From: a virus
Direction: 5' to 3' (one strand)
Virus record (IMG/VR): IMGVR_UViG_3300022223_000172
Location: 1 to 21,065 of that record
DNA length: 21,065 nt
In this document: one piece after another, positions 1 through 7,033 of the stretch
How positions within the stretch are numbered: the stretch's first letter is position 1
Layout: each line of letters starts with the position of its first letter
Notes under the pieces: generated by a model
What the model was told of the DNA's origin: nothing
Databases searched by the model: none
What the model saw: only the letters and a program-made list of their open reading frames with translations
Position numbers and translations under genes: made by a program

Positions 1-282
1 CTGGGACAGCCGGGCGGATGCTGACGAGGCAAGGAGCTCTTGGGACAGCCGGGCGGATGCTGACGAGGCAAGGAGCTCTTGGGACAGCCGGGCGGATGCT
101 GACGAGGCAAGGAGCTCTTGGGACAGTCGAGCGGATGCTGACGAGGCAAGGAGCTCTTGGGACAGCCGAGCGGATGCTGACGAGGCAAGGAATTCCTGAG
201 ACAGGCGGGCGGATACTGATGAGGCAAGGAATTCCTGAGACAGGCGGGCGGATACTGATGAGGCAAGGAATTGCTGAGACAG
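1..282 (-). repeat. 39-bp in-frame tandem repeat array
   Basis: Seven contiguous 39-bp units occupy 282-10, and an eighth begins at 9-1. Each unit encodes 13 residues. The copies nearest the gene start carry GGAATTCC, while the copies nearer the edge carry GAGCTC and are almost identical. This gradient suggests recent expansion or homogenisation from the edge side. The unit length is a multiple of three, so copy-number change would lengthen the protein without a frameshift. There are no spacers, so this is not a CRISPR array. Confidence 0.95.
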
Positions 283-438
283 CTTCGCCGCTGTAGATAC
301 CTGTTTCTCGTAAAGCCCTGAAAAGGCCGATGCGGATTTCTGCATCTTTTGTAACTGACGAGCGAGATCGGCTGAGATGCCTAGGCTTACGCCCATAGAG
401 GTACTGGCTTTCTTAGACTTATCAGACGAGTCGCTCAT
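1..438 (-). CDS. Partial gene of 13-residue tandem repeats
   Basis: An open frame starts at the ATG at 438 and runs without a stop to the window edge (146 codons). Residues 1-52 are a non-repetitive serine/lysine/alanine-rich lead (MSDSSDKSKKAS...). From residue 53 follow seven complete 13-residue repeats and the start of an eighth. The first copies read LSQQFLASSVSAR and LSQEFLASSVSAR; the later ones are all LSQELLASSASAR. The repeats are predicted to be helical and amphipathic, and there is no signal peptide. No good ribosome-binding site precedes the ATG. The gene lies 132 bp downstream of the G-like gene on the same strand, where a Mu-type phage would carry its protease/scaffold gene, but I do not recognise this protein. 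It could be a phage-specific structural or scaffold protein, or a host gene if the prophage is truncated here. Confidence 0.6.
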   Translation of the reverse strand, partial: MSDSSDKSKKASTSMGVSLGISADLARQLQKMQKSASAFSGLYEKQVSTAAKLSQQFLASSVSARLSQEFLASSVSARLSQEFLASSASARLSQELLASSASARLSQELLASSASARLSQELLASSASARLSQELLASSASARLSQ

Positions 439-456
439 ATCTGTGGCAATCTACCA

Positions 457-478
457 CATTTAATCCCCATTTAATTCC
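457..478. repeat. Two adjacent 11-bp direct repeats upstream of repeat gene
   Basis: CATTTAATCCC (457-467) is followed at once by CATTTAATTCC (468-478), 10 of 11 bases identical and one helical turn apart. They lie 19-40 bp upstream of the ATG at 438. The rest of the 439-570 gap is C-rich with a small hairpin (CCCTAC/GTAGGG near 507-521) and no gene. The repeats could be regulator half-sites for a promoter of the downstream gene; they share the TTTAAT/ATTAAA core with the dyad at 8576-8591. Confidence 0.4.
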
Positions 479-570
479 CCCCCTGTCCGCCTTTCTCCCC
501 CCTCCCTACCCGGTAGGGGCGATCCACCCCTTTCAACGCCTCACAGGGCTGCTCAGGCGGCCAGCCAATA

Positions 571-1020
571 TCATCCCCCCGACGCTCTCTCCAGATGCTC
601 CTGCAGGATATCCAGTATCTCCACCCGGTCTTCTTCCGTCAGCCCGAGGGGTGGCCGGGCGGGGATGCCGCGCTCTTCATCCCCGAACTGGTGGGTAGCG
701 CCGTAGATGCGGTCGGTGCCGAACTCCAGCCCATCGGGGGCGGTCTGGTAGCGCAGCAGGTCGCGCAGGTCGCCCTCCAGCACCAGTATCTTGTTCTGGT
801 TCTTCTTCTTGCGCTTTACGGTCTTGGGGGCGAGCGGGGCCCAGGGGGTGCCGTCTGCGGCTTCTTGCCTGGCCCAGCGCTCGCGGTGGCTGTTGAGCAG
901 GTACTCACCGATATCTGCAAAGGGCGCATCAAGGTTTTGCCCCACCTCAAGCAGTTGCTGTAGCACCTTTTTGGCGGCGCTGTCGTTTTCAATGTCTATA
1001 TAAATACTGGCACCGGCCAT
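571..1020 (-). CDS. G: Phage virion morphogenesis protein (Mu gpG-like)
   Basis: This 149-residue protein resembles the Phage_tail_S/virion morphogenesis family to which Mu gpG belongs, which acts in head or tail assembly. An acidic N-terminal segment (IYIDIENDSAAKKVLQQLLE) is followed by GEYLLNSHRERWARQ and the family pattern DGTPWAPLAPKTVKRKK near residues 56-72. Then come LEGDLRDLLRYQ, a small hydrophobic core (YGATHQFGDEERGIPARPPLGL) and a C-terminal helix. The length is typical. AGGAG six bases before the ATG supports the start. The gene follows the F-like gene after 96 bp containing GC-rich inverted sequence but no further gene, and belongs to the late operon. The family assignment is firm; the exact role is inferred from Mu. 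Confidence 0.85.
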   Translation of the reverse strand: MAGASIYIDIENDSAAKKVLQQLLEVGQNLDAPFADIGEYLLNSHRERWARQEAADGTPWAPLAPKTVKRKKKNQNKILVLEGDLRDLLRYQTAPDGLEFGTDRIYGATHQFGDEERGIPARPPLGLTEEDRVEILDILQEHLERASGG

Positions 1021-1116
1021 GACATGCTCCTATAATATGTGTTCGATGTTGCGGGGAGGGTCCGGCCCTTACGATACGCACCATCCGCCGACCCTCGCCG
1101 AGAGGGGGTCACGGCC

Positions 1117-2343
1117 TCAATTCTGCCTGCCGTAGATCAGCATCCCCAGTCTGCGCTTCTGTATCTCCTTGACCCGGCTCATGGGGATAAACGTCAGTGC
1201 CTCCAGCACCCCACGGCTGGCATTAGCCACCAGAGTTAGTCCCTTGTCTGAACGCCCTGGCAGCTCCACGGCCTTGATAACACGCATTCTCAATACATAC
1301 CGTCCGCTGCCCTTGTGGCGCTCGAACGTGGCCCAGACTTCGAACGGGTCGGTCAGGGCCTCTTCCAGGAGCGGCAGGAACTCGGAACGTTTGATGTCGA
1401 TATGGCTGCCCAGCGCCTCGGCGTTGATCAGCACGGGAAGCCCGCCAACGTTGTAGACCTTCTCATCACCCTCCAGCTGCTTGCGTAGCGCGACCACTAC
1501 CTCTTCCTGGTCGTGGTAGTGCTTGCCGACGTTCGCCTGCGGCTTGTCAAAGGGGATAACGGCGGGGCGGTCATAGGTGGCAGGTCGACCAGAGGTGAGC
1601 TGCTCCCAGGCGTCGCGCCCCTGGGCGCGCCAGGTGTCCATCGCCTCCTGTGAGAGCTGTCGGCCCCAGGCAGCCTGGCCAGGGTTATAGGCAAAGCCGG
1701 GGTCAATGCCTTTGGGTACCCGCACGGTACGAGGCGTGGGGCCACGTGTGCCAACGGTTTGCTCCTCCCATTCAATGGGTGGGGCGGTATCTGGCCCGCT
1801 CTTTCCAACACGTTTTAAATCGCGTTCACTCAAGCTCTCCATGTAGCAATGACAACCCCAGCCATTCTGCGGCCAGTGGGTACTCACCCACGGATCATCA
1901 ATCGGTAATATGATGCCATCCCATGCCACGTGCTCTGGCCTGGGATGATCAACGGAGTCGTTGTGGCGGTAGCGCACATAGGGGCGGGTGCGCTTGACCT
2001 GCTGCACTTGATGATATCGACCCGCATTGTAGGACTGGCGCAAGTTGGTGTCGTAGATGACGCGAGTGCGCCAACCCCGACCGCCGTTGTAGGGCCATCC
2101 ATGTGTGGCAACGATCTGGTCGAACTGCTTGCGGAACTCGGCCAGGGTGGTGCCCTGGGTGATGGCCTGGTCGACGGCGCCGCGCAGGTCGGTGAGTAGA
2201 TCCTCTTTCATCGCCCCGGACACGACGAAGGCGCGGGCGTGCATCCCCTCCCAGATATCGGTCCAGGCGGCGGTGGGCAGATTGACCTTGTCGCGGAAGA
2301 AGGTGATCTGTTCCTGGAATGGGAGGGAGCCGTAATCAGCCAA
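1117..2343 (-). CDS. F: Mu F-like minor head protein with C-terminal nuclease-fold domain
   Basis: The start is a TTG at 2343, six bases after a perfect AGGAGG and overlapping the end of the portal gene by 8 bp. An upstream in-frame ATG at 2427 lies deep in the portal gene and would add 28 unlikely residues. The 408-residue product begins MADYGSLPFQEQITFFRDK, like F proteins of Mu phages. Residues about 50-178 form the Mu F/SPP1 gp7 head-morphogenesis domain, with RTRVIYDTNLRQSYNAGRY (92-110) and the conserved WGCHC at 162-166. Residues about 275-408 form a second domain (HYHDQEE; LPVLINAEALGSHIDIKR; FLPLLEEALTDPFEVWATF; then strands ending in LEALTFIP). This resembles the phage barnase-EndoU-colicin-RelE (PBECR) nuclease folds fused to F-like proteins. 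Such polyvalent domains are proposed to be delivered with virion DNA. The head function is confident; the nuclease activity is inferred. Confidence 0.88.
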   Translation of the reverse strand: MADYGSLPFQEQITFFRDKVNLPTAAWTDIWEGMHARAFVVSGAMKEDLLTDLRGAVDQAITQGTTLAEFRKQFDQIVATHGWPYNGGRGWRTRVIYDTNLRQSYNAGRYHQVQQVKRTRPYVRYRHNDSVDHPRPEHVAWDGIILPIDDPWVSTHWPQNGWGCHCYMESLSERDLKRVGKSGPDTAPPIEWEEQTVGTRGPTPRTVRVPKGIDPGFAYNPGQAAWGRQLSQEAMDTWRAQGRDAWEQLTSGRPATYDRPAVIPFDKPQANVGKHYHDQEEVVVALRKQLEGDEKVYNVGGLPVLINAEALGSHIDIKRSEFLPLLEEALTDPFEVWATFERHKGSGRYVLRMRVIKAVELPGRSDKGLTLVANASRGVLEALTFIPMSRVKEIQKRRLGMLIYGRQN

Positions 2344-3874
2344 GCCCCGCCTCCTGCAGGATATCGTGCCGCCCCGCCAGCTCGGCGGCGGTAAGTGCCT
2401 GGGCCATGATCTCGGCCAGGTCATCACCGTTCATATCGGGGTAGGCCTCAATGAGCTGGTCGCGCAGCTGCTCCAGGGAGTCGGCCTCATCAATGAGGCG
2501 GCGCACGGTGTCGATGAGGCCAGTGAGGGCGGCTGCGCCCTGCTGCTCCAGCTGGGCCCGCTGGGCATCCACCACGCCACCGGCATTTGATGCGTTGGCC
2601 TTCAATGCCGCTCGCACAGCTCCCCGCAACGGCTCGACCGGCTTCTTCTTCACCCACCCTTCGCCGTAGGTCTCCTGAATGTACTCCTCGGTGGGCTCAA
2701 AGCCCATGCTGTAGATCTTCTCATCGCGCTCGGCACGGGTGTTCATGTCCTCCTCTTCGTCGGTCTCGAACTTAAAGCGCGGGCAACGGCGCAGGCTGTT
2801 GATGCCACCGAGGTTGAGCACGGCCAGCGGGTAGACCAGATCACGGGTGAGGGTGGCGGCGATTTGCCGGGCATCAGCCACCAGCAGGTCGTGGCGTACC
2901 TCGTTGTGAACGTTGCCCAGGGCATTGGTGTTGGTGCCCTCGCCGGTACCGCTGGTGAGGGTGCCACCGAGGATCGCCTTGGACTCGCTGCGCTCTGCCC
3001 ATTCGATCATCGCCTGGAACGGATCGGCTGCACCCTTGGCCGCCTCCTTAAACTCAATGCCCATCCCCTCAGGAATGATGCCGGCGGCAGCATGGCCGAT
3101 GTTGACCACGGCACGCAGCAGGGTGGCCTTCTCATTATCACTGGCGCCCACCGGGTAGGTACCGAGGCGCAGCGGCAGACCGTAGATCTCCAGAAACTCG
3201 GCGAGATCCCGCACGCTGTAGTTCTTGAACAGGAACGGCCAGGCCAACACCCGGTGCAAACCGCCACGGGTGAGGTAGCCGCTCTTGGCCTGGTGGCGAT
3301 GAACGATCCAGCCGAAGGGCTGCAGCGGCTCGCCGTCGGTACCCGTGCCGCGCAGGCGCAGCTCGGTGCGGGTATCGCGGTCTACAGTAAACCAGCGGTG
3401 GGGGCGGCACTGAATATCGGGCAGCCACTCGCGCCCCTCGCGCTGCCACTCCATCTCCAGGCAGGAGTAGCCGTGGCCGATGGCGCTGGCGGCATCGGTG
3501 ATCACATCCTCAATGTCGAGATCCTGCATCATCTCCTGCAGCGCCTCGGCGGCCTTCTCTTCGGCGGCGCTGGCGTTACGCGGGGGAACGATGCCCCAGT
3601 CGAGCCCCAGCAGGGAGAGTTTGCGCTTTTGCATCTCGGCGAAGATGTGGGCGTCTTTCTCCTCCATGTCGTCGAACAGATCGCACTGGGCCAGCATGTC
3701 GCCCTGCTCGGCGTTCTGCAGAATACTGGCCAGCCGGGGCGGGGTGAGGCCGCGTGTAGGGTGGTTGGCAAACTCCGAGTGCAGTGATGCGACGCGGGCG
3801 GTTTGCGGCTCCTGGATGTCGGCCAGCTTGAACGGCTCGCCGGTGCGCGGATCGATGATGCGGGTTTGGGCCAT
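2336..3874 (-). CDS. Portal protein (DUF935, Mu gp29-like)
   Basis: This 512-residue protein of the DUF935/Mu gp29 portal family forms the dodecameric ring at the head vertex through which DNA is packaged and the tail attaches. It opens MAQTRIIDPRTGEPF, typical of the family. Central segments include AEMQKRKLSLLGLDW, GYSCLEMEWQREGREW, HRHQAKSGYLTRGGLHRVLAWPF and a stem-like region around FLEIYGLPLRLGTYP. The acidic, glutamine-rich C-terminus (about 410-512) is a predicted helical extension. The ATG overlaps the stop of the preceding small gene by one base (TGATG), implying coupled translation. The terminase lies just upstream and the F-like gene downstream, the standard packaging cluster. Length is normal for the family and nothing seems broken. 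Confidence 0.93.
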   Translation of the reverse strand: MAQTRIIDPRTGEPFKLADIQEPQTARVASLHSEFANHPTRGLTPPRLASILQNAEQGDMLAQCDLFDDMEEKDAHIFAEMQKRKLSLLGLDWGIVPPRNASAAEEKAAEALQEMMQDLDIEDVITDAASAIGHGYSCLEMEWQREGREWLPDIQCRPHRWFTVDRDTRTELRLRGTGTDGEPLQPFGWIVHRHQAKSGYLTRGGLHRVLAWPFLFKNYSVRDLAEFLEIYGLPLRLGTYPVGASDNEKATLLRAVVNIGHAAAGIIPEGMGIEFKEAAKGAADPFQAMIEWAERSESKAILGGTLTSGTGEGTNTNALGNVHNEVRHDLLVADARQIAATLTRDLVYPLAVLNLGGINSLRRCPRFKFETDEEEDMNTRAERDEKIYSMGFEPTEEYIQETYGEGWVKKKPVEPLRGAVRAALKANASNAGGVVDAQRAQLEQQGAAALTGLIDTVRRLIDEADSLEQLRDQLIEAYPDMNGDDLAEIMAQALTAAELAGRHDILQEAGLG

Positions 3875-4131
3875 CAGTTTGTCCTCAGTAACTTGTCCAT
3901 CTGCCGGGGGGTGATCTCACGGGCCCCGGTCATGCGTGCGATGCTGATCTGCCCACCGGCAATGTGTGCCACCCGCCCCTCGATGGCGCGGGCTGGTATG
4001 CCCAGGCGGCGGCAGATCTCGCGCAGCTCTTTCTCACCTGCCGCGCCGGGTTGGTCTGAGACCAGGCGGCAGACGTGAAAGCGATACTTGCCCGTGGTGA
4101 CGGGGGCGGGGGTGTCGAATAGCAATGCCAT
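3874..4131 (-). CDS. Small conserved-position phage protein, function unknown
   Basis: The 85-residue product starts MALLFDTPAPVTTGKYRFHV. AAGGAG lies seven bases before the ATG at 4131, so this start is preferred over an in-frame ATG at 4212 inside the terminase gene. The protein has a short N-terminal strand region (YRFHVCRLVSD), an acidic helix (EKELREICRRLGIPARAI) and a basic C-terminal helix (TPRQMDKLLRTN). The arrangement is compatible with a small helix-turn-helix-like fold. It lies between terminase and portal genes, 10 bp after the former and overlapping the latter by one base. Some Mu-like phages carry small extra genes here. I do not recognise a family. Confidence 0.7.
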   Translation of the reverse strand: MALLFDTPAPVTTGKYRFHVCRLVSDQPGAAGEKELREICRRLGIPARAIEGRVAHIAGGQISIARMTGAREITPRQMDKLLRTN

Positions 4132-4141
4132 CACTCGCTCC

Positions 4142-5689
4142 TTACCAGCCGCCCTGGCCGCTGTAGCCGAGATCCGAATCACCCTCGATGTCGTCCCACT
4201 GGGAGCGGGCACTGGGGGCCTCGGTCCACTCGATGGGGGCGACCTCGCGCTTCATTGCCTTGTGGGCGAGGAACAGGGCGATAGCCGAGTCACCGTGGCG
4301 CTGCAGTCGGGGGCCGTCGCCTTTCTGGGTCTTGGACTTTGGCAGCTTGGCGATACCATCAATGAGGCGCAGGGCACGCAGATCGTCACGCACCTCAACA
4401 TCCCTGGGGATATCGTCGAGAGTGCCATCCTGCAGGGCAGCCTTGAAGCGAGGCATGTGTTCCAGGTAGACGCTATCGGAGAGCATCACCTGCTCGATGC
4501 GGGCGGTGCCGTATTTCTGCGCCGCCTTCTCTGCCAGCCATTGGCCGTTGCCGCGTGCATCAAGACAGCCGCTGCGGAACCTGGGCAGGCGGTCGACGAT
4601 ATAGAAGAGGATCTGCCGCTGCTGCTCGAAGGGGCAGTTGGAGAGTTCCACTTGCAGCTTGACGCGGTTGACCAGGTCGCGCCCCTCTTCGAGGATGTCG
4701 AGCACGGTCAGGTCACCGAGGCGACCAAAGTCTTCACCAAAGGCATGATAGAGATCGGGATTAAGCGCCGCTAAAACGTCCTTTAAATTCTCATCACACC
4801 AGGCGTCCACCTCGGCCTCGCGCACGTGATCCGGCATGTAGGCGAACTCGGCTTCCCAGCGACCGCGCACCAGCGGGGTGGCGGGGTTCATGCGCGTCTC
4901 GATGAGGCCCATCGAGAGGTAGGCACCACCGGACTGAGAGGGGATGACGTCCAGCTCCTCGGCGGCGGCATCACCATAGAAGTTGTAGGCGTCTTCCACC
5001 CACTGCTCTTCACCGGCCTGTGTCCACTCAAGGCCACGGCGCAGACAGACGCGCCGATAGAGTCCGGCCTCGACCGCCTGACGGAAGGTGGTGCGGTGCA
5101 CGCTGCCCTTGCGCTTACCGGCACGAACATCCTGGATCAGTTCGTTGAAAGCATTGTCCACCCCGTCGTGGGTGGAGATGATGCGCACCTTGTCACCCCA
5201 CAGCAGCATGGCCATTGCGGCCTTGAGCATGGCGGCGAGGTCGTTGTGGAAGGCGGCCTCGTCGATGACGATCACCCCCTGCTTGCCTCGCAAGTTGGTG
5301 GGGCGGGAGCTGAGGGCGACGATGCGCTTGCCCGACTTGGGGAAGTCGATCTTGTAGCTCTTAATCTCTTTGTCGCCGTCGTGGAAGATGCCCTCCTCGA
5401 TCTCCCCGGCGGCCTGATTGAAGGCGCGGGCCCACATGGCGCAGGCCTCAATGTATTCGATGGCCATGTCCTGGGTGGCGGAGATGTAGAAGACATTGGA
5501 GCCACTTTGAGCGGCGGCGATGAGTACATCGTCCGAGGCCTCGGCCCAGGTAAGGCCGATGCGGCGGGACTTCTCGCCCACCTTGAGCTGGGCGTCGTCG
5601 GCCACCCATGCCTGCTGATAAGAGAGCAACACCGGCGGGGCGGTGTTGGTGGTGGTGCTGGGTAGGGTGGTGGTGAGGAAGTCGGTCAC
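4142..5689 (-). CDS. Terminase large subunit (Mu gp28-like)
   Basis: This 515-residue packaging motor drives DNA into the prohead with ATP and cuts it at headful. The N-terminal ATPase has a Walker A variant, GEKSRRIGLTWAEAS (38-52), characteristic of terminases with no classical GKS, and Walker B VIVIDEAAF (139-147, with D143/E144). The coupling motif candidate is RIISTHD (169-175). The C-terminal RNase H-like nuclease begins at HAFGEDFGRLGDLTVLD (315-331, D320 as first acidic residue) and continues with CLDARGNGQWLAEKA. The GTG start at 5689 overlaps the stop of the gp27-like gene by four bases (GTGA). Length and layout match Mu gp28 relatives. Confident. Confidence 0.94.
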   Translation of the reverse strand: MTDFLTTTLPSTTTNTAPPVLLSYQQAWVADDAQLKVGEKSRRIGLTWAEASDDVLIAAAQSGSNVFYISATQDMAIEYIEACAMWARAFNQAAGEIEEGIFHDGDKEIKSYKIDFPKSGKRIVALSSRPTNLRGKQGVIVIDEAAFHNDLAAMLKAAMAMLLWGDKVRIISTHDGVDNAFNELIQDVRAGKRKGSVHRTTFRQAVEAGLYRRVCLRRGLEWTQAGEEQWVEDAYNFYGDAAAEELDVIPSQSGGAYLSMGLIETRMNPATPLVRGRWEAEFAYMPDHVREAEVDAWCDENLKDVLAALNPDLYHAFGEDFGRLGDLTVLDILEEGRDLVNRVKLQVELSNCPFEQQRQILFYIVDRLPRFRSGCLDARGNGQWLAEKAAQKYGTARIEQVMLSDSVYLEHMPRFKAALQDGTLDDIPRDVEVRDDLRALRLIDGIAKLPKSKTQKGDGPRLQRHGDSAIALFLAHKAMKREVAPIEWTEAPSARSQWDDIEGDSDLGYSGQGGW

Positions 5690-6252
5690 GACTTCACCCC
5701 GAGGATCGCCCGGCGCAACTCCTGCACCGAGTCGGCAGAGAGGCCGCCCTGCTTGGCCACTTTCTCGGCGACTTCGGCGGCCTCTTTGCGGGCCTGCTGT
5801 TTAATCTCCTGCTCGCGCTTCACGTTTTCGCTGGCGGCCTTCTCCAGCCGCTCCATTGCGATGGCCATGTTCTTGAGCATCTTGGCCACCTCGGGTGCTT
5901 CTTCCTTGTCGATCTCACCCTGTTGCATCGTCATGGAGAGGTCAAAGGCGAGGGTGCGCAGGATCTCATTGACCAGGTGGCCGACCTGCCCCTGGGGCTG
6001 TGCACCGAGTTTAGCGATCCACATCTGGGCCACCTGGCGCGATTGACGTAGACGTTCGCCCACCTGTTCCATGCGCATGGAATAGCGGTTGACCGCGGAC
6101 TTGCTGACGCGCTCCGGGTGGCCCACATTTTCGAGGATCGTGTTGATCTCTTTGGTCGCCTCCATCTGGGAGACACGGGGATCGCGCAACAGTGCCTGCA
6201 ACTGCTCCAGGATATCGGGCGGGAGTTGTTCGATGGTGGAGGGGCGTGCCAT
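5686..6252 (-). CDS. Mu gp27-like protein (DUF3486), probable small terminase
   Basis: This 188-residue protein has the DUF3486 family opening MARPSTIEQLPPDILEQLQALLRD. An HTH-like segment (SQMEATKEINTILENVGHPERVSKSAVNRYSMRMEQVGERL) is followed by a long helical, coiled-coil-prone C-terminal half (MAIAMERLEKAASENVKREQEIKQQARKEAAE... region, about 120-175). In Mu-like phages the gene always precedes the large terminase and is thought to be the small subunit that recognises the packaging start. It begins three bases after the stop of the small membrane-protein gene, with GGAG at a good distance, and overlaps the terminase start by four bases. Confidence 0.88.
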   Translation of the reverse strand: MARPSTIEQLPPDILEQLQALLRDPRVSQMEATKEINTILENVGHPERVSKSAVNRYSMRMEQVGERLRQSRQVAQMWIAKLGAQPQGQVGHLVNEILRTLAFDLSMTMQQGEIDKEEAPEVAKMLKNMAIAMERLEKAASENVKREQEIKQQARKEAAEVAEKVAKQGGLSADSVQELRRAILGVKS

Positions 6253-6255
6253 CGG

Positions 6256-6408
6256 TTACTCCGAGTAGTTGACGGTGATGTGAACCAGACCACCGCCGTG
6301 GGCAATACCACGTGCGAACCAGTAACCTGTGGACCAGGCAACAGCAATGATTAAGGCAACAATTTGAACTGCCTTTAACCAGGACTTTGACTTCTCGCCA
6401 CCTTTCAT
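6256..6408 (-). CDS. 50-residue single-span membrane protein
   Basis: This short frame is intact: ATG at 6408, TAA at 6258-6256. The product begins MKGGEKSKSWLKAVQ and has one hydrophobic helix about residues 10-31 (LKAVQIVALIIAVAWSTGYW core), then a short polar tail ending HITVNYSE. The positively charged N-terminus predicts it faces the cytoplasm. Its ATG overlaps the stop of the gp26-like gene (ATGA) and its stop lies three bases before the gp27-like ATG, so it is fully embedded in the late operon. Small membrane proteins occur at this position in other Mu-like phages. The role is unknown; an accessory lysis or membrane function is possible. Confidence 0.7.
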   Translation of the reverse strand: MKGGEKSKSWLKAVQIVALIIAVAWSTGYWFARGIAHGGGLVHITVNYSE

Positions 6409-6701
6409 TGTCCAGGCCTCGGGCGTGCTACACCGGGAACGCGTGCACGCCCCAGGGCAACGTCTTCACCACGCCGTGTGAGCTTGGCAACATACATCCC
6501 CGACACTTGCTGCAGTTCGATGAGTCCCTGCTCACGCAACCACGCTAGATGATTGTGCAACTTGTCCCCACTAATGCCGTGACCAACGGCCTGCAACATA
6601 CGGCCGAGCGTATGTTCGTTCTGACTGTAATCCGGGTCTTGCTCCAATGCCTGTAAAATAGATAGGCGTTGATCCTCGTTTACGATATCTGCAAAACTCA
6701 T
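6405..6701 (-). CDS. Winged-helix phage protein (Mu gp26-like)
   Basis: This 98-residue protein opens MSFADIVNEDQRLSILQALEQDPDYS and continues with NEHTLGRMLQAVGHGISGDKLHNHLAWLREQGLIELQ. This matches the small winged-helix family found between the gp25-like and gp27-like genes in Mu phages (VpaChn25_0724-type). The two helices plus wing (about 26-85) resemble an ArsR/MarR-like fold. The C-terminus is basic and proline-rich (RARVPGVARPRPGQ). It overlaps both neighbours by four bases. DNA binding is inferred; the biological role in the late operon is not known. Confidence 0.8.
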   Translation of the reverse strand: MSFADIVNEDQRLSILQALEQDPDYSQNEHTLGRMLQAVGHGISGDKLHNHLAWLREQGLIELQQVSGMYVAKLTRRGEDVALGRARVPGVARPRPGQ

Positions 6702-7033
6702 TTACGGCCTCCATTCAGCAGGTGATCGTTAATTAGCCCAAGAGTTCTATTCAGGGCCGTAAGCTCTCCCTCTATCTTCCCCATACCGCTGGCAATGGTG
6801 TTGACCTTTTCGTGTATGTCGCCGAGGTCATCATGGTTAGGGAGGTGGCGAACATCGTTCTCTAGCAATGTCACACGCTCCTGTAAACGTATAACGCGGT
6901 TGTCGACCCTATCTATCGCAGCCTTGTTTACCTTGGTGCGATTGACAATCCAGGTGTAGATGGCGAGGGCTACCATCACGAAGGTTTGAACCAGGTCGAA
7001 CCAGATGCGGAATTGGCCGTAATCAAGATCCAT
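6698..7033 (-). CDS. DUF2730 protein (Mu gp25-like), membrane-anchored coiled coil
   Basis: This 111-residue protein has an N-terminal membrane segment about residues 8-30 (FRIWFDLVQTFVMVALAIYTWIV). A basic stretch and a long coiled coil follow, with repeated leucine/valine spacing (VIRLQERVTLLENDVRHLP; IHEKVNTIASGMGKIEGELTALNRTL). This is the DUF2730 layout seen in gp25-like proteins. It starts inside the last codons of the zinc-finger gene (11-bp overlap) and overlaps the gp26-like gene by four bases. The function is unknown; it is a late gene expressed with the lysis module. Confidence 0.82.
   Translation of the reverse strand: MDLDYGQFRIWFDLVQTFVMVALAIYTWIVNRTKVNKAAIDRVDNRVIRLQERVTLLENDVRHLPNHDDLGDIHEKVNTIASGMGKIEGELTALNRTLGLINDHLLNGGRK

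Noticed and set aside
189-236. GAATTC sites in the repeat array as targets of the EcoRI-family methyltransferase
   Set aside because: Family membership does not fix the recognition sequence, and the sites follow from the repeated codons GAA-TTC.
1-282. CRISPR array
   Set aside because: Units are contiguous with no spacers and lie within a coding frame.
18-296. Plus-strand frame of seven 13-residue repeats (MLTRQGALGTAGR)
   Set aside because: It is the antisense reading of the same 39-bp array; the minus-strand frame has a unique N-terminal lead, a sensible composition and the operon direction.
1021-1116. Extra small gene or terminator between the F-like and G-like genes
   Set aside because: GC-rich inverted sequence is present but without a T-run, and the only short frame there has no ribosome-binding site and runs into G out of frame.
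2864-3787. Long plus-strand open frame (307 codons) across the portal gene
   Set aside because: It is a shadow in GC-rich sequence; the minus-strand portal protein is clearly the real gene.
4826-5665. Long plus-strand open frame across the terminase
   Set aside because: Low-complexity glycine/valine-rich antisense product; the terminase motifs are on the other strand.
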